Source of the DNA: Streptomyces sp. ASQP_92
GTDB lineage: Bacteria > Actinomycetota > Actinomycetes > Streptomycetales > Streptomycetaceae
DNA length: 64,000 bases
Direction of reading: 5' to 3'
Assembly: GCF_025399895.1 (NCBI RefSeq)
Contig: NZ_JAODUA010000009.1
Span: forward strand, 186,001-250,000
Position numbers and translations under genes: made by a program. Positions 54,251-64,000 of the stretch are shown piece by piece (the first letter of the stretch is position 1; every line of letters starts with the position of its first letter). Below the pieces are notes generated by a model that worked only from the letters and a program-made list of their open reading frames with translations, had not been told where the DNA came from and made no database searches.

Positions 54251-54781
54251 ATGTCTTATCCCGCCGCGAATGCGGTCACCGTCCGCCGGGCCAGGACCGG
54301 CGATGTACGAGCCGTACGAAGCCTTCTCGACGCGTACGTGGGTGACGGGATCCTGCTCGACAAAGCGACGGTCACCCTTTACGAGTCCATCCAGGAGTTC
54401 TGGGTGGCGGAACGCGAGTCGGACGCCCGTGTGGTGGGCTGCGGGGCTCTGCACGTGATGTGGGAAGACCTCGCCGAAGTGCGTACTCTCGCCGTGGACC
54501 CCGAGTTCCACGGCAAGGGCATCGGACATATGGTGCTCGGCAAGCTGCTCGACACCGCCCGCCGGCTCGGAGTGAGCCGGGTTTTCTGCCTCACGTTCGA
54601 AGTCGCCTTCTTCGCGAAGCACGGGTTCACCGAGATCGGCGAGACTCCCGGCGATACCGTCGACACAGATGTCTACAGCGAGCTGCTGCGCTCCTATGAC
54701 GAGGGCGTCGCCGAGTTCCTCGGTCTCGAACGGGTGAAGCCGAACACCTTGGGCAACAGCCGGATGCTTCTGCACCTGTGA
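54251..54781 (+). CDS. N-acetylglutamate-synthase-like GNAT acetyltransferase
   Basis: 176 residues with a GNAT fold: VRRARTGDVRAVRSLLDAYV, LAEVRTLAVDPEFHGKGIGHMVL in part (acetyl-CoA loop HGKGIG) and CLTFEVAFFAKHGFTEI. The sequence resembles stand-alone amino-acid N-acetyltransferases (argA type) used for arginine synthesis in Actinobacteria. It lies 9 bp after the BlaI-type gene and upstream of lsr2. The exact substrate is inferred. Confidence 0.83.
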   Translation: MSYPAANAVTVRRARTGDVRAVRSLLDAYVGDGILLDKATVTLYESIQEFWVAERESDARVVGCGALHVMWEDLAEVRTLAVDPEFHGKGIGHMVLGKLLDTARRLGVSRVFCLTFEVAFFAKHGFTEIGETPGDTVDTDVYSELLRSYDEGVAEFLGLERVKPNTLGNSRMLLHL

Positions 54782-54854
54782 TCGGGGAAGCGGCACGAAG
54801 CTGTCGGAACCCTATGTCCGAATCGCGTACGTTTCCCGCGGAGCAAGGATCCTG

Positions 54855-54877
54855 AACCTCTCCAGGGGGTTTGTGTT
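54855..54877 (+). terminator. Weak terminator between GNAT gene and lsr2
   Basis: AACCTC / GGGGTT (one G-U pair) with a short loop, followed by TGTGTTTT. Confidence 0.45.
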
Positions 54878-54934
54878 TTCCAGTCAAAAGCGGTTTCCTT
54901 TCCGCGTACTGCATTTTCGATGAAAGGAAATCCG

Positions 54935-55276
54935 GTGGCACAGAAGGTTCAGGTCCTTCTTGTCGATGACCTCGACGGTGGCGAGGCTGACGAGACCGTG
55001 ACGTTCGCTCTTGACGGGAAGAGCTTCGAGATCGACCTCACCACCGCCAACGCGGACAAGCTTCGCGGTCTTCTTGAGCCCTACGTCAAGAGCGGCCGGC
55101 GTACCGGTGGTCGCGCGGCGGGCGGTCGCGGGAAGGCCCGTGGCGCGCTGCTCGGCACGGGCAACCAGAACACGGCCGAGATCCGCAAGTGGGCCAAGGA
55201 GCAGGGTTACAACGTGAACGACCGCGGACGCGTCCCGGCCGAAATCCGTGAAGCCTACGAGAAGCAGAACGGCTGA
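54935..55276 (+). CDS. lsr2: Nucleoid-associated protein Lsr2
   Basis: 113 residues. The N-terminal dimerisation domain begins with the conserved QKVQVLLVDDLDGGEADETV. The C-terminal DNA-binding domain carries the RGR minor-groove motif in NDRGRVPAEI, which prefers AT-rich DNA. Lsr2 silences AT-rich and foreign genes, including many secondary-metabolite clusters. The GTG at 54935 has GAAAGGAAA upstream. The gene overlaps the convergent Prim-Pol-like gene by 22 bp at the 3' ends. Confidence 0.94.
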   Translation: MAQKVQVLLVDDLDGGEADETVTFALDGKSFEIDLTTANADKLRGLLEPYVKSGRRTGGRAAGGRGKARGALLGTGNQNTAEIRKWAKEQGYNVNDRGRVPAEIREAYEKQNG

Positions 55277-55887
55277 GTTTCCGCGTTCCCCGCACCACCT
55301 GGGGATTGAGCGTGAAACAACCGGGCCCGGTGGCATTCCGTCGCCGCCGCGGCCACCAGCCTCACGAGGCTGAGGCCCGCGGCGCGGCCGTCCCGCGCGG
55401 TCCGCGAGGCGCCGGAAGCGCCCTTCTCGCCGTCCCCACCGCACTGGGTGAGCCCGGTGAACGAGGGCAGCCGCGCCTCGACCTCGCAGCCGGGCTCGGG
55501 GGGCCGCAGCCATACGGCGGCCCCCGGCGAGCCGGTCCAGCCGGGCGGCACCGGGGCGGTCATCCGCCCCCCGGCGCCGATGGCCCGCAGGTCCAGGGCG
55601 ACCCCGCCCCACTCCAGCCAGTCGAGCAGCCCCGGCAGCTCGTCCGCGCTTCCGGCCGCCACCAGCCAGCGCATCCGGCGCCCCACCAGGGCGACCGGCC
55701 CGCTCCGCCCGTACCGCCGAAGGAGCGCGAAGCCGGCGGCCGCCGGAAGTTCCAGGACGTCGAAGCGCAGTCCGGTGAGCAGCTGCACCGGGGGACCCGC
55801 CGAGACGGCCCAGCCGAGCCCGCTTTCGTACCACTGCGCGAGCGAGCCGTTCAGGGGGGTGCGGGGCTGCGGGACGGTGAAGGCCAT
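55255..55887 (-). CDS. Prim-Pol-like N-terminal-domain protein (weak)
   Basis: 210 residues from ATG at 55887; the frame extends to TTG at 55905. The middle contains GWAVSAGPPVQLLTG, FDVLELPAAAGFALLRR and LLVAAGSADELPGLLDWLEWGG in part, which resembles the small actinobacterial proteins labelled bifunctional DNA primase/polymerase N-terminal domain. I see no complete catalytic motif, so function is unclear. The location between lsr2 and clpC is as I recall in Streptomyces. Its stop lies 22 bp inside lsr2. Confidence 0.6.
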   Translation of the reverse strand: MAFTVPQPRTPLNGSLAQWYESGLGWAVSAGPPVQLLTGLRFDVLELPAAAGFALLRRYGRSGPVALVGRRMRWLVAAGSADELPGLLDWLEWGGVALDLRAIGAGGRMTAPVPPGWTGSPGAAVWLRPPEPGCEVEARLPSFTGLTQCGGDGEKGASGASRTARDGRAAGLSLVRLVAAAATECHRARLFHAQSPGGAGNAETQPFCFS

Positions 55888-56317
55888 ACCCGGAGCAACT
55901 TCCAAAACGGCCCGGAGTTACGCTGGGTTTCCATGCGACCGCACTCCGCTGTGGATTTTGCGGCGCTCGGGGGTGTGGGCGGGCGCAAGGTTGTTCGCCC
56001 GTAGCTTACGGAACCGGGGAACGTCGCATGGAGTGTCAGTCCGGGCGGGTAAGACATTCCTAGTGGGGAGGGGCGACACGCTCGTCAGACGGTCTCACGT
56101 TCGCCATCGGCGTACTGGAGACAGGGGTATCTGTCTGGCCTGCGGGAACATCGTCTCGCACCATCGGGTTGGAGCAGTTGTCGGCTGTTCGGGCCGGGAG
56201 GCAATGAACGGGTGTCGGCAGTTGGAATGAGCTGTCCCGCCCTGCGGGACTAGCATGCGGAAGGACAGGGAGGGGAACGCCCCCTAACTGCCCGACCGCT
56301 CTGAGGAGCGATTAACG
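55888..56317. other. clpC upstream region
   Basis: 430 bp between the divergent Prim-Pol-like gene and clpC. It holds no convincing gene. Features: a small palindrome CCGTA-gct-TACGG at 55999-56011, the ClgR-box match at 56099-56116, and a hairpin GTCCCGC/GCGGGAC at 56234-56250 followed by TAGCAT. The long leader suggests that clpC expression is controlled here. Confidence 0.5.
56099..56116 (-). promoter_or_regulatory. Candidate ClgR box upstream of clpC
   Basis: On the minus strand the 18 bases AGTACGCCGATGGCGAAC fit WNNWCGCYNANRGCGWWS, the ClgR consensus I recall from Corynebacterium, at every position. ClgR activates clpC and clpP genes in actinobacteria. It lies about 200 bp before the clpC start. 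Confidence 0.6.
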
Positions 56318-58843
<2,526 letters not shown>

Positions 58844-58865
58844 ACCTCCCCGGAGGTCCCGCCCG

Positions 58866-58914
58866 AAGGGACTGCCCCGGCCCGTACGCACCGTACGGGC
58901 CGGGGCAGTCCCTT
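58866..58914. terminator. 23-bp-stem bidirectional terminator
   Basis: A perfect 23-bp inverted repeat (58866-58888 and 58892-58914) with a 3-nt CAC loop, ending in CCCTT followed by TTCG. It separates clpC from the convergent NACHT gene. Confidence 0.85.
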
Positions 58915-58922
58915 TTCGTCGT

Positions 58923-61900
58923 TCAGGGGGCGAGCGGGCCTCCGTTGACGGTGACCGTCAGGCCGGGGCGGCGCAGCAGGGCGCCCGGGTTCCAGGAGCC
59001 CGCCTGGACGGTGCCGACCGCGAGGTCCACCGTCGTCAGCGCCGGGAAGGCAGCGAGGACGGCGCCGAGATCGCCGTCGGAGTTGGCGAGCCACAGGTCG
59101 AGGTGGCGGACGCTCGGCAGCGGGGCCACCCCGGCGAGGGCCGCCACCGAGCTCAGCGCGACGCCGAGCCGGGTGATGCCGGGCCGCCCCCGCACATACG
59201 CCAGGAGCCGCCGGGTGGTCGCCGTGGAGGACGGGGCGAGCTCCAGATAGCTGAGGGCGGGCCAGCGGCTCAGGGCGTCGAAGCCGGAGACCTGGTCGGC
59301 CTCCAGATGCAGGGTGGTGACGCCGTTCAGCACCGGAAGCTGCGCCAGATGGAGATCGGTGCTGCTGCCGAACAGCAGGGTGCGCAGCGCCGGGACCTCG
59401 CCGAGCGGGGACAGGTCGACCTCCTGCGAGGCGACGTCGAGCAGTCCGAGCGAGGTCAGGCGGGGCAGCCGGGCGAGCTGGGTGAGGTCGCGCAGACCCG
59501 AGCCGCGCAGCACCTCCAGATCGGTGAGGCGCTCCGCGCTGTCCCGTAAGAAGGCCAGCCCGGTCAGGCGCTCGGTGCCGTTCAGACGCAGCGCCGCCAC
59601 CTCGCGCCCGCGCAGCGCGGCGTGCAGCTCCTCGGCGGTCAGGTCGGGCGGCACGGTGATCCACAGCCGGCGGGCGCCGGGCACGTGCGGGAGCTGGGCG
59701 AGTTGCCAGCGGGTCTCCACATGCAGCCGGGCCTCCCTCAGATCGAGGTGGGCGAGGACTTCGCGGGCGTAGCGCTCGGCGGGGTAGCGCGACCACTCGG
59801 TGGCGAACAGGTCCACGGCGTCCGGGTGGGCCGCGGACCACGCGCGGGCGTGCTCGATGGCCTCCGCGTTGCCGACCCGGTTGATGAGCCCCACCACGTG
59901 CGCGAGCGCCTCGGGGGAGGCCGTCGCCGGGTCCGGGAGATGGTCGAGGACGGGCGGGCCCAGGCGCGCCAGCAGGGTGACGGTCTCCAGGTCGCGGGGT
60001 GGAAGCAGCGCCGTGATGTGCTCGCGGACCCGGCGGGCGGTGGTCTCGTCGAGGTAGGCGGCGTGCTGGGCGCAGCGCGCCGCCAGCACATGGATCTTGG
60101 CCCTGTCCTGGGGGTTCGGCTGCCGGGAGCCCGCGTCGAGCAGGCCGTTGATGAGGACGGGACGGTCGCGGCGGCCGCAGTGTCCGGCGGCGAGCAGGAT
60201 CACGTCCTGCCACTGCTGTTCCTCCGAGGCGTGCCGAAGGAGTTCGCCCAGGTGCCCGTCCTCGATGAACTCCTTGGCGGCGAGGAAGTCCTGGAAGGTG
60301 CGGTGGGTGAACTGGAAGACGTCGTCGGCGTGTTCCTGGAGGAGTCCGCTGCGGTTGAGGAGGTGGCGCAGCACGTCCTTGGGGGTGCCCTGGCCGCGTA
60401 CGTTCTCCATCCCTGAGAGGGCGCGCTTGAGCTGGCGCAGCGCCTGGTCGCGGGAGAACTCCGACTGTCCCTCGCGCACCAGCCACACCGCGATCCGCTG
60501 GAGCAGCTCGGTGCACTCCTCGGCGCTGATCTGGATGCCTTCGGGCGACTCGACCTTGCGCTGCTGGTCCCGGTTGCCGAGCAGCATCCGCAGGGCGGCC
60601 TCGTACAGCTTCCAGCGGGTGTCGGGCAGGAAGCCCTGGCGCAGCCGGTGCAGGGCGCAGATCACGGCGCAGAGCAGCGGGGTGCGGGCCAGGCCCCGCA
60701 GGGTGCTGTTCTGCTTGAACTGCTCGGACAGGTCGCGTTCCAGCTCGTCGAGGTCCTCGTGCGGGCCGCTGTCGAGCCGGGCCGCGCGGTGCCAGGCGGC
60801 GATGAACGCGGTGATGTCCTCGTCGTTCATCGGGAGCAGTCTGAGCTCCTCGAAGCCCGCGTACTTCAGCCAGTCCGGCTCGACCGCCATCGGCCGTACC
60901 GTCACCACGCAGCGGGTGCGCGGATAGCGGTCCAGGAGGGCGGCGAGCCAGCGGTGCGCCTCCTCACGGTCCTCCTGGGGCACTTCGTCGAGGCCGTCCA
61001 CCAGGAGCAGCGCCCGCCCCGTCTTCAGGACCCGGCCCGCCCAGCCCTCGGGCGCCTCGTCGACCACCAGGCGTGCCGCGGTGGGGAGTTGGGCGGGCAG
61101 CGGGAAGGTGGCGCCCTGGGCGCGCAGGGTGCGCAGCGGTACCACGAAGGGGACCAGCGCGTTGAGGTCCGCCAGCCCCGGTCCGAGCCGTCCGGCCGCC
61201 GCGTGCGCCGCCAGCCACCACACCAGGGTGGTCTTGCCGGCGCCCGCCTCGCCCCGGATGAGGGCCCGGGGGCGGGAGGCGAGCAGGGCGTCGATGCGCT
61301 GCGGGGCGCTGTCCATCAGGGGGCGGCCCGGCTGCGGGGGCTCGGTCGCCTTGGGTCTCGCCTCCAGGCTGAGGTAGGCGGTGTCCAGGTCCCACTCGGA
61401 GTCCCGCTTGTTCAGCTCGTCCAGGCCGAAGATCTTCGTCTTGCGGTACGAGGCGCCGATGGCCTCGGCGTACTCGTGCTCGTAGCGCTGGTCCTGCGGG
61501 GGTACGCCGGTGACGAGTTCGAGGGCGGTCACCGCGGCGAGCGTGGCGAACGCGGCCAGGAAGCCCTCCGAGGCGAAGATGCCCCGCAGCGGCACGCACA
61601 CCACCCGGCGGTGGCCGCGCCCGCGCGGGATCTCCTTGACCAGGCCGAGCAGGGTGGCCGCCGCGAACAGGGGGGCGCCCGACAGGCCCATGAGCGGCGA
61701 GCTGCCGTCGGCGCGCTCGGCGGCCGGGGGCCGGTGCAGTTCGCAGACCAGATCCTGGCGCAGGCTCCCGGCGACCGGCAGGACCGTGCCCACGAACTGG
61801 TCGTAGTCCAGGTGGTGGTCGGCGCCGTAGCGCTGGATGTCGGGGAAGCCGATGATCTCGCAGCCGGGCAGCGACTGGGCGGTGTCGACGGTGCCCAGCC

Positions 61901-62147
61901 GCAGCAGACCCGGCAGTAGCTCCTCGTCGCTGTAGATCAGTGCCGCGTCCAACTCGTCGTCCCGCCACAGGACTTGACCGGTCACCTCGCCGATCGCCGG
62001 ATGGGCGAGGCGGACCGGCGGGGCGCCCACCAGGTTGTGCGCACAGGTCAGCACCAGCCACGGGGAGACGATGACCCCGCTGCCCTGGCAGCCCTCCGAC
62101 AGGATGGCCACGACCCGGTCGGCGGTCGTGGGCGGGGCGGCGCTCAC
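58923..62147 (-). CDS. Trypsin-NACHT-leucine-rich-like NLR-type protein
   Basis: 1074 residues, GTG start, coupled to the upstream gene by a 4-nt overlap. Domains in order: trypsin-like protease (about 1-215) with probable triad His37 in LTCAHNLV, Asp67 in ELDAALIY and Ser156 in GLSGAPLF; linker; NACHT ATPase (about 280-640) with Walker A GEAGAGKTTL (299-308) and Walker B LLLVDGLDE (380-388); FTHRTFQDFLAAKEF winged-helix motif; a helical region; and a C-terminal stretch of about 250 residues with LRR-like repeats. This is the plan of bacterial NLR-like defence proteins, where the repeat region senses and the protease acts. The activity is inferred, not shown. Confidence 0.85.
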   Translation of the reverse strand: MSAAPPTTADRVVAILSEGCQGSGVIVSPWLVLTCAHNLVGAPPVRLAHPAIGEVTGQVLWRDDELDAALIYSDEELLPGLLRLGTVDTAQSLPGCEIIGFPDIQRYGADHHLDYDQFVGTVLPVAGSLRQDLVCELHRPPAAERADGSSPLMGLSGAPLFAAATLLGLVKEIPRGRGHRRVVCVPLRGIFASEGFLAAFATLAAVTALELVTGVPPQDQRYEHEYAEAIGASYRKTKIFGLDELNKRDSEWDLDTAYLSLEARPKATEPPQPGRPLMDSAPQRIDALLASRPRALIRGEAGAGKTTLVWWLAAHAAAGRLGPGLADLNALVPFVVPLRTLRAQGATFPLPAQLPTAARLVVDEAPEGWAGRVLKTGRALLLVDGLDEVPQEDREEAHRWLAALLDRYPRTRCVVTVRPMAVEPDWLKYAGFEELRLLPMNDEDITAFIAAWHRAARLDSGPHEDLDELERDLSEQFKQNSTLRGLARTPLLCAVICALHRLRQGFLPDTRWKLYEAALRMLLGNRDQQRKVESPEGIQISAEECTELLQRIAVWLVREGQSEFSRDQALRQLKRALSGMENVRGQGTPKDVLRHLLNRSGLLQEHADDVFQFTHRTFQDFLAAKEFIEDGHLGELLRHASEEQQWQDVILLAAGHCGRRDRPVLINGLLDAGSRQPNPQDRAKIHVLAARCAQHAAYLDETTARRVREHITALLPPRDLETVTLLARLGPPVLDHLPDPATASPEALAHVVGLINRVGNAEAIEHARAWSAAHPDAVDLFATEWSRYPAERYAREVLAHLDLREARLHVETRWQLAQLPHVPGARRLWITVPPDLTAEELHAALRGREVAALRLNGTERLTGLAFLRDSAERLTDLEVLRGSGLRDLTQLARLPRLTSLGLLDVASQEVDLSPLGEVPALRTLLFGSSTDLHLAQLPVLNGVTTLHLEADQVSGFDALSRWPALSYLELAPSSTATTRRLLAYVRGRPGITRLGVALSSVAALAGVAPLPSVRHLDLWLANSDGDLGAVLAAFPALTTVDLAVGTVQAGSWNPGALLRRPGLTVTVNGGPLAP

Positions 62148-62485
62148 CGCGGGCCGGCCGCGAAGCCTCCGCCCGGCCGGGGGTTGTGGACCTTCCAGGC
62201 GGAGCCGTCGGCGGCGGTGTGCGGCTTCAGGGTGAAGGACACCCTGTGCGTACGCCCCGTGACGCGCCCCGCGTCGGCGCCCGCCTCCACCACCCAGGCC
62301 CGGGCCTTGAGGCCGCCCCTGCGTTCCTTGCGGAGCTCGAACGTGAACTCCATCTGGATGTCGCCGAGCTCGAAGACCAGCGGCTCCCCGGCGCCTCGGG
62401 CGGCGGCCTCGATGAGCTGCTCGCGTACGGACTCGATGGCGTCGGCGAGTTCGATCCCGTCCGCGTCATGGCTGTCGTCGGTCAT
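62144..62485 (-). CDS. Trypco2-like trypsin-co-occurring protein
   Basis: 113 residues from ATG at 62485 with GAGGGGGAA upstream. It has the pattern of the Trypco2 domain: IELADAIESVREQLIEAAARG in part, VFELGDIQMEFTFELRKE and VEAGADAGRVTGRTHRVSFTLKP in part. Trypco domains are defined by gene pairing with trypsin-containing conflict-system proteins. The stop overlaps the protease-NACHT start by 4 nt, so the two are translated together. It may regulate, recruit or be a substrate of the protease. Confidence 0.75.
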   Translation of the reverse strand: MTDDSHDADGIELADAIESVREQLIEAAARGAGEPLVFELGDIQMEFTFELRKERRGGLKARAWVVEAGADAGRVTGRTHRVSFTLKPHTAADGSAWKVHNPRPGGGFAAGPR

Positions 62486-62986
62486 GTCTGTTCCCCCTCG
62501 CTCACCCCAAGTCTCTCTCTGAGTACGGGAGTTGGGACAGGGGTGGGAGGGGTCGGGAGGTGCCGACCCGGACGGCCCGGGGGTGCCGGCCCGGACGGTC
62601 TGGGCGGGCGGCCCGTGCGCGCGGGGCCCGCGGGCCTGGGCGGGCGGCCCGCGGCGGGGCCCACGGCGCGGCCACGCCATGGGTTGCGTGCCGTTGGTCC
62701 TGAAAAGGAAGGGCTTAGGTCCCGGTTGCGGTGACAAGGCGCACAGGAGATCAGGGGCCTACTAGGTGCCTTAGGGGCCGTTGGGGCGTATTTACCCTTA
62801 TATCGCCTATTCCCCTTCTGATCGTTACGGCTTTCCTTCGTAGATGGGCGTTTTGGGCGGAGATGGAGTCACGCGCTACCAAGGTGAGGTCGACCCGGTG
62901 TGCCGCTGTGCGTGCCGGGTCCGCGCATGCCGCCGGATCCCACTCGGCGGCGATCCCCTGTCGCCGTACGAAAGAGTTCTCCCCGC
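62486..62986. other. 500-bp region between Trypco2-like and M23 genes
   Basis: No convincing gene. 62558-62660 is low complexity with direct repeats of GGTGCCGRCCCGGACGG and GGGCGGGCGGCCCG. 62780-62840 is relatively AT-rich (GTATTTACCCTTATATCGCC) and is the likely promoter region of the M23 gene. I looked for a c-di-AMP (ydaO) riboswitch, which often precedes cell-wall hydrolase genes in Streptomyces, and found no matching core. Confidence 0.5.
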
Positions 62987-63652
62987 ATGTCCCAGCGCAC
63001 CTCGTCCCAGACCGTCCGCCCCTCCGCCGCCCGGCTGCGCGCCCTGGCGGTCTCCGTCGTCGCGACGGGAGCGGGGGCCGCCACGCTCCTCGGCGCGGGC
63101 GTCGCGGCGGCCGACGAGGCCAGCGCCCTGCCGCTCGCCGCGACCACCGTCACCACCAGCGCCGTCGCCGACCAGGCCAAGGCGCAGGGCAAGGCCGCGG
63201 CCACCGCGCGACAGGCCGCCGCGGCCAAGGCCGCCTCCTGGGTGCAGCCGGTCGCGCGCTACACGCTGAGCGCGAGCTTCGGTCTGGGCGGCTCGATGTG
63301 GTCGCACAAGCACTCCGGCCAGGACTTCGCCGTGCCCAGCGGCACCCCGGTCTCCGCCGCGCACTCCGGCACCGTCGTGAAGGCCGGCCCGGTCGGCGCC
63401 GGTGACGGCCCCGCGTACGGCAACGCGATCGTGATCCGGCACGCCGACCACACGTACTCGCAGTACGCCCACCTGTCCCACATCGGCGTACGCGTCGGCC
63501 AGCGCGTGGCCACCGGCGAGCGGATCGCGCTGTCGGGCAACACCGGCAACTCCAGCGGCCCGCACCTGCACTTCGAGATCCGTACGACGCCGAACTACGG
63601 CTCGGCCGTCAACCCGGTGGCCTTCCTGCGGACGGTGGGCGTCACGGTCTGA
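62987..63652 (+). CDS. M23-family (LytM) peptidase
   Basis: 221 residues. A secretion signal (RLRALAVSVVATGAGAATLLGAGVAAADE in part) and an Ala/Lys-rich helical linker precede a LytM domain with zinc ligands in HKHSGQDFAVP and GPHLHFEI, and HADHTYSQYAHLS between. It should cut peptidoglycan cross-links outside the cell. ATG at 62987 is chosen because the signal peptide starts there; GAAAGAG lies upstream. An in-frame start at 62900 would add 29 polar residues. Confidence 0.9.
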   Translation: MSQRTSSQTVRPSAARLRALAVSVVATGAGAATLLGAGVAAADEASALPLAATTVTTSAVADQAKAQGKAAATARQAAAAKAASWVQPVARYTLSASFGLGGSMWSHKHSGQDFAVPSGTPVSAAHSGTVVKAGPVGAGDGPAYGNAIVIRHADHTYSQYAHLSHIGVRVGQRVATGERIALSGNTGNSSGPHLHFEIRTTPNYGSAVNPVAFLRTVGVTV

Positions 63653-63678
63653 TCCGTTGGGCGCCGGATCCGATTGGT

Positions 63679-63695
63679 GCGCGCCCTAGGCGCGC
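63679..63695. terminator. Bidirectional hairpin after M23 gene
   Basis: Perfect 7-bp stem GCGCGCC / GGCGCGC with loop CTA; the loop is the stop codon of the TetR-like gene. Confidence 0.55.
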
Positions 63696-64000
63696 GAGTT
63701 GTGATGGGCCTGGGTCACCAGGTCACTGGCGACTTCGAGGACGCTCAGGCGCTTCTCCTCGGGGCCGCCCTCCATGTCCTTGAGGACGAACATCCCGGCG
63801 TGCATCGAGAACAGCGCCGTGAAGCAGCGGATCTGGTCGGCCATGGTGGCCTCCGGGTCCTTCAGCAGGTCGACCATCGCGTGCATCCGCTCCTTGAACA
63901 TCTCGCCGATGCTCAGCTCGCGCATGGTCGCCTGGTTCTCCTGCATGAACCGGAACAGCGGCTCGGCCCCGAAGAGGGCCTCGCTGTAGCGGCGCATGAT
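63686..64000 (-). CDS. TetR-like regulator, C-terminal part only
   Basis: The minus-strand frame runs off the right edge, so only the last 104 residues are visible; the DNA-binding part is outside. The segment is helical (MRELSIGEMFKERMHAMVDLLKD, ATMADQIRCFTALFSMHAGMF in part) and resembles the ligand-binding domain of TetR/AcrR regulators. No HTH can be checked. Confidence is moderate on family and high on being a real gene. Confidence 0.6.
   Translation of the reverse strand: MMRRYSEALFGAEPLFRFMQENQATMRELSIGEMFKERMHAMVDLLKDPEATMADQIRCFTALFSMHAGMFVLKDMEGGPEEKRLSVLEVASDLVTQAHHNSRA

Noticed and set aside
62700-62986. ydaO-type c-di-AMP riboswitch before the M23 peptidase
   Set aside because: Expected because cell-wall hydrolase genes in Streptomyces often have one, but I found no match to the conserved core; only an AT-rich promoter-like stretch.

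Overview
The window is a gene-dense, very GC-rich stretch of an actinobacterial chromosome, almost certainly Streptomyces. The evidence is the codon bias, the GTG/TTG starts, the probable leaderless genes, and the neighbourhood tilS-hpt-ftsH-folE / folP-folB-folK, panC-nadB-nadC-coaX, lsr2, clpC, which is the order I remember from Streptomyces chromosomes. Nearly all of it reads as core chromosome. I see no insertion sequence, prophage, CRISPR array, rRNA or confident tRNA.

Layout. 1-4 kb: the 3' part of a DUF2786 gene, a repeat cluster, a FUSC-type membrane protein and a lipoprotein. 4.1-6.2 kb: a WhiJ-type developmental regulator set (DUF397 protein, HATPase anti-sigma-like protein, XRE-DUF5753 regulator). 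6.2-14.2 kb: aldehyde dehydrogenase, DinB-like protein, PadR regulator, glutamate decarboxylase, YbjQ-like protein, DedA protein, ThrE-type exporter and inorganic pyrophosphatase. 14.2-21.7 kb: PBP4-type carboxypeptidase, DUF2342 metalloprotein, tilS, hpt, ftsH, folE. 21.9-25.1 kb (minus strand): folP, an NTF2-like protein, folB, folK and a DUF3180 protein, facing folE across a strong terminator. 25-27 kb: a MarR/MFS divergent pair with two operator-like palindromes. 27.7-34.6 kb: an MprF-like lysyltransferase, an Ag85-like esterase and an osmoprotectant-type ABC importer. 34.7-39.5 kb: a coiled-coil membrane protein, an MmyB-like regulator, a germicidin-synthase-like type III PKS and a lone NuoD-like protein. 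39.9-47 kb: a MidA/NDUFAF7-like methyltransferase, a NarL-type two-component system, a quinone oxidoreductase, an ArsR-type regulator divergent from a small His-rich protein, and a threonine-aldolase-like enzyme. 47.2-52.8 kb: a tightly coupled DUF2520-panC-nadB-nadC-coaX operon for pantothenate/CoA and NAD. 52.9-58.8 kb: small conserved proteins, a BlaI-type regulator, an N-acetyltransferase, lsr2, a Prim-Pol-like protein and clpC. 58.9-62.5 kb (minus strand): a two-gene operon of a Trypco2-like protein and a trypsin-NACHT-repeat protein. The window ends with an M23 peptidase and the C-terminal part of a TetR-like regulator.

The most interesting locus is the translationally coupled Trypco2 + trypsin-NACHT-LRR-like pair, which has the architecture of an NLR-like conflict (probable anti-phage) system. 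Next is the MidA/NDUFAF7-like methyltransferase beside a NuoD-like protein: in mitochondria NDUFAF7 methylates the NuoD homologue NDUFS2, and the corresponding arginine appears conserved here. Other points are an interspersed repeat family at four loci (one copy supplies the C-terminus of a protein), a 27-bp minisatellite inside panC, paired operator palindromes beside the MarR and ArsR genes, a ClgR-box match upstream of clpC, and at least eleven genes with a -10-like TANNNT hexamer 6-7 nt before the start codon.
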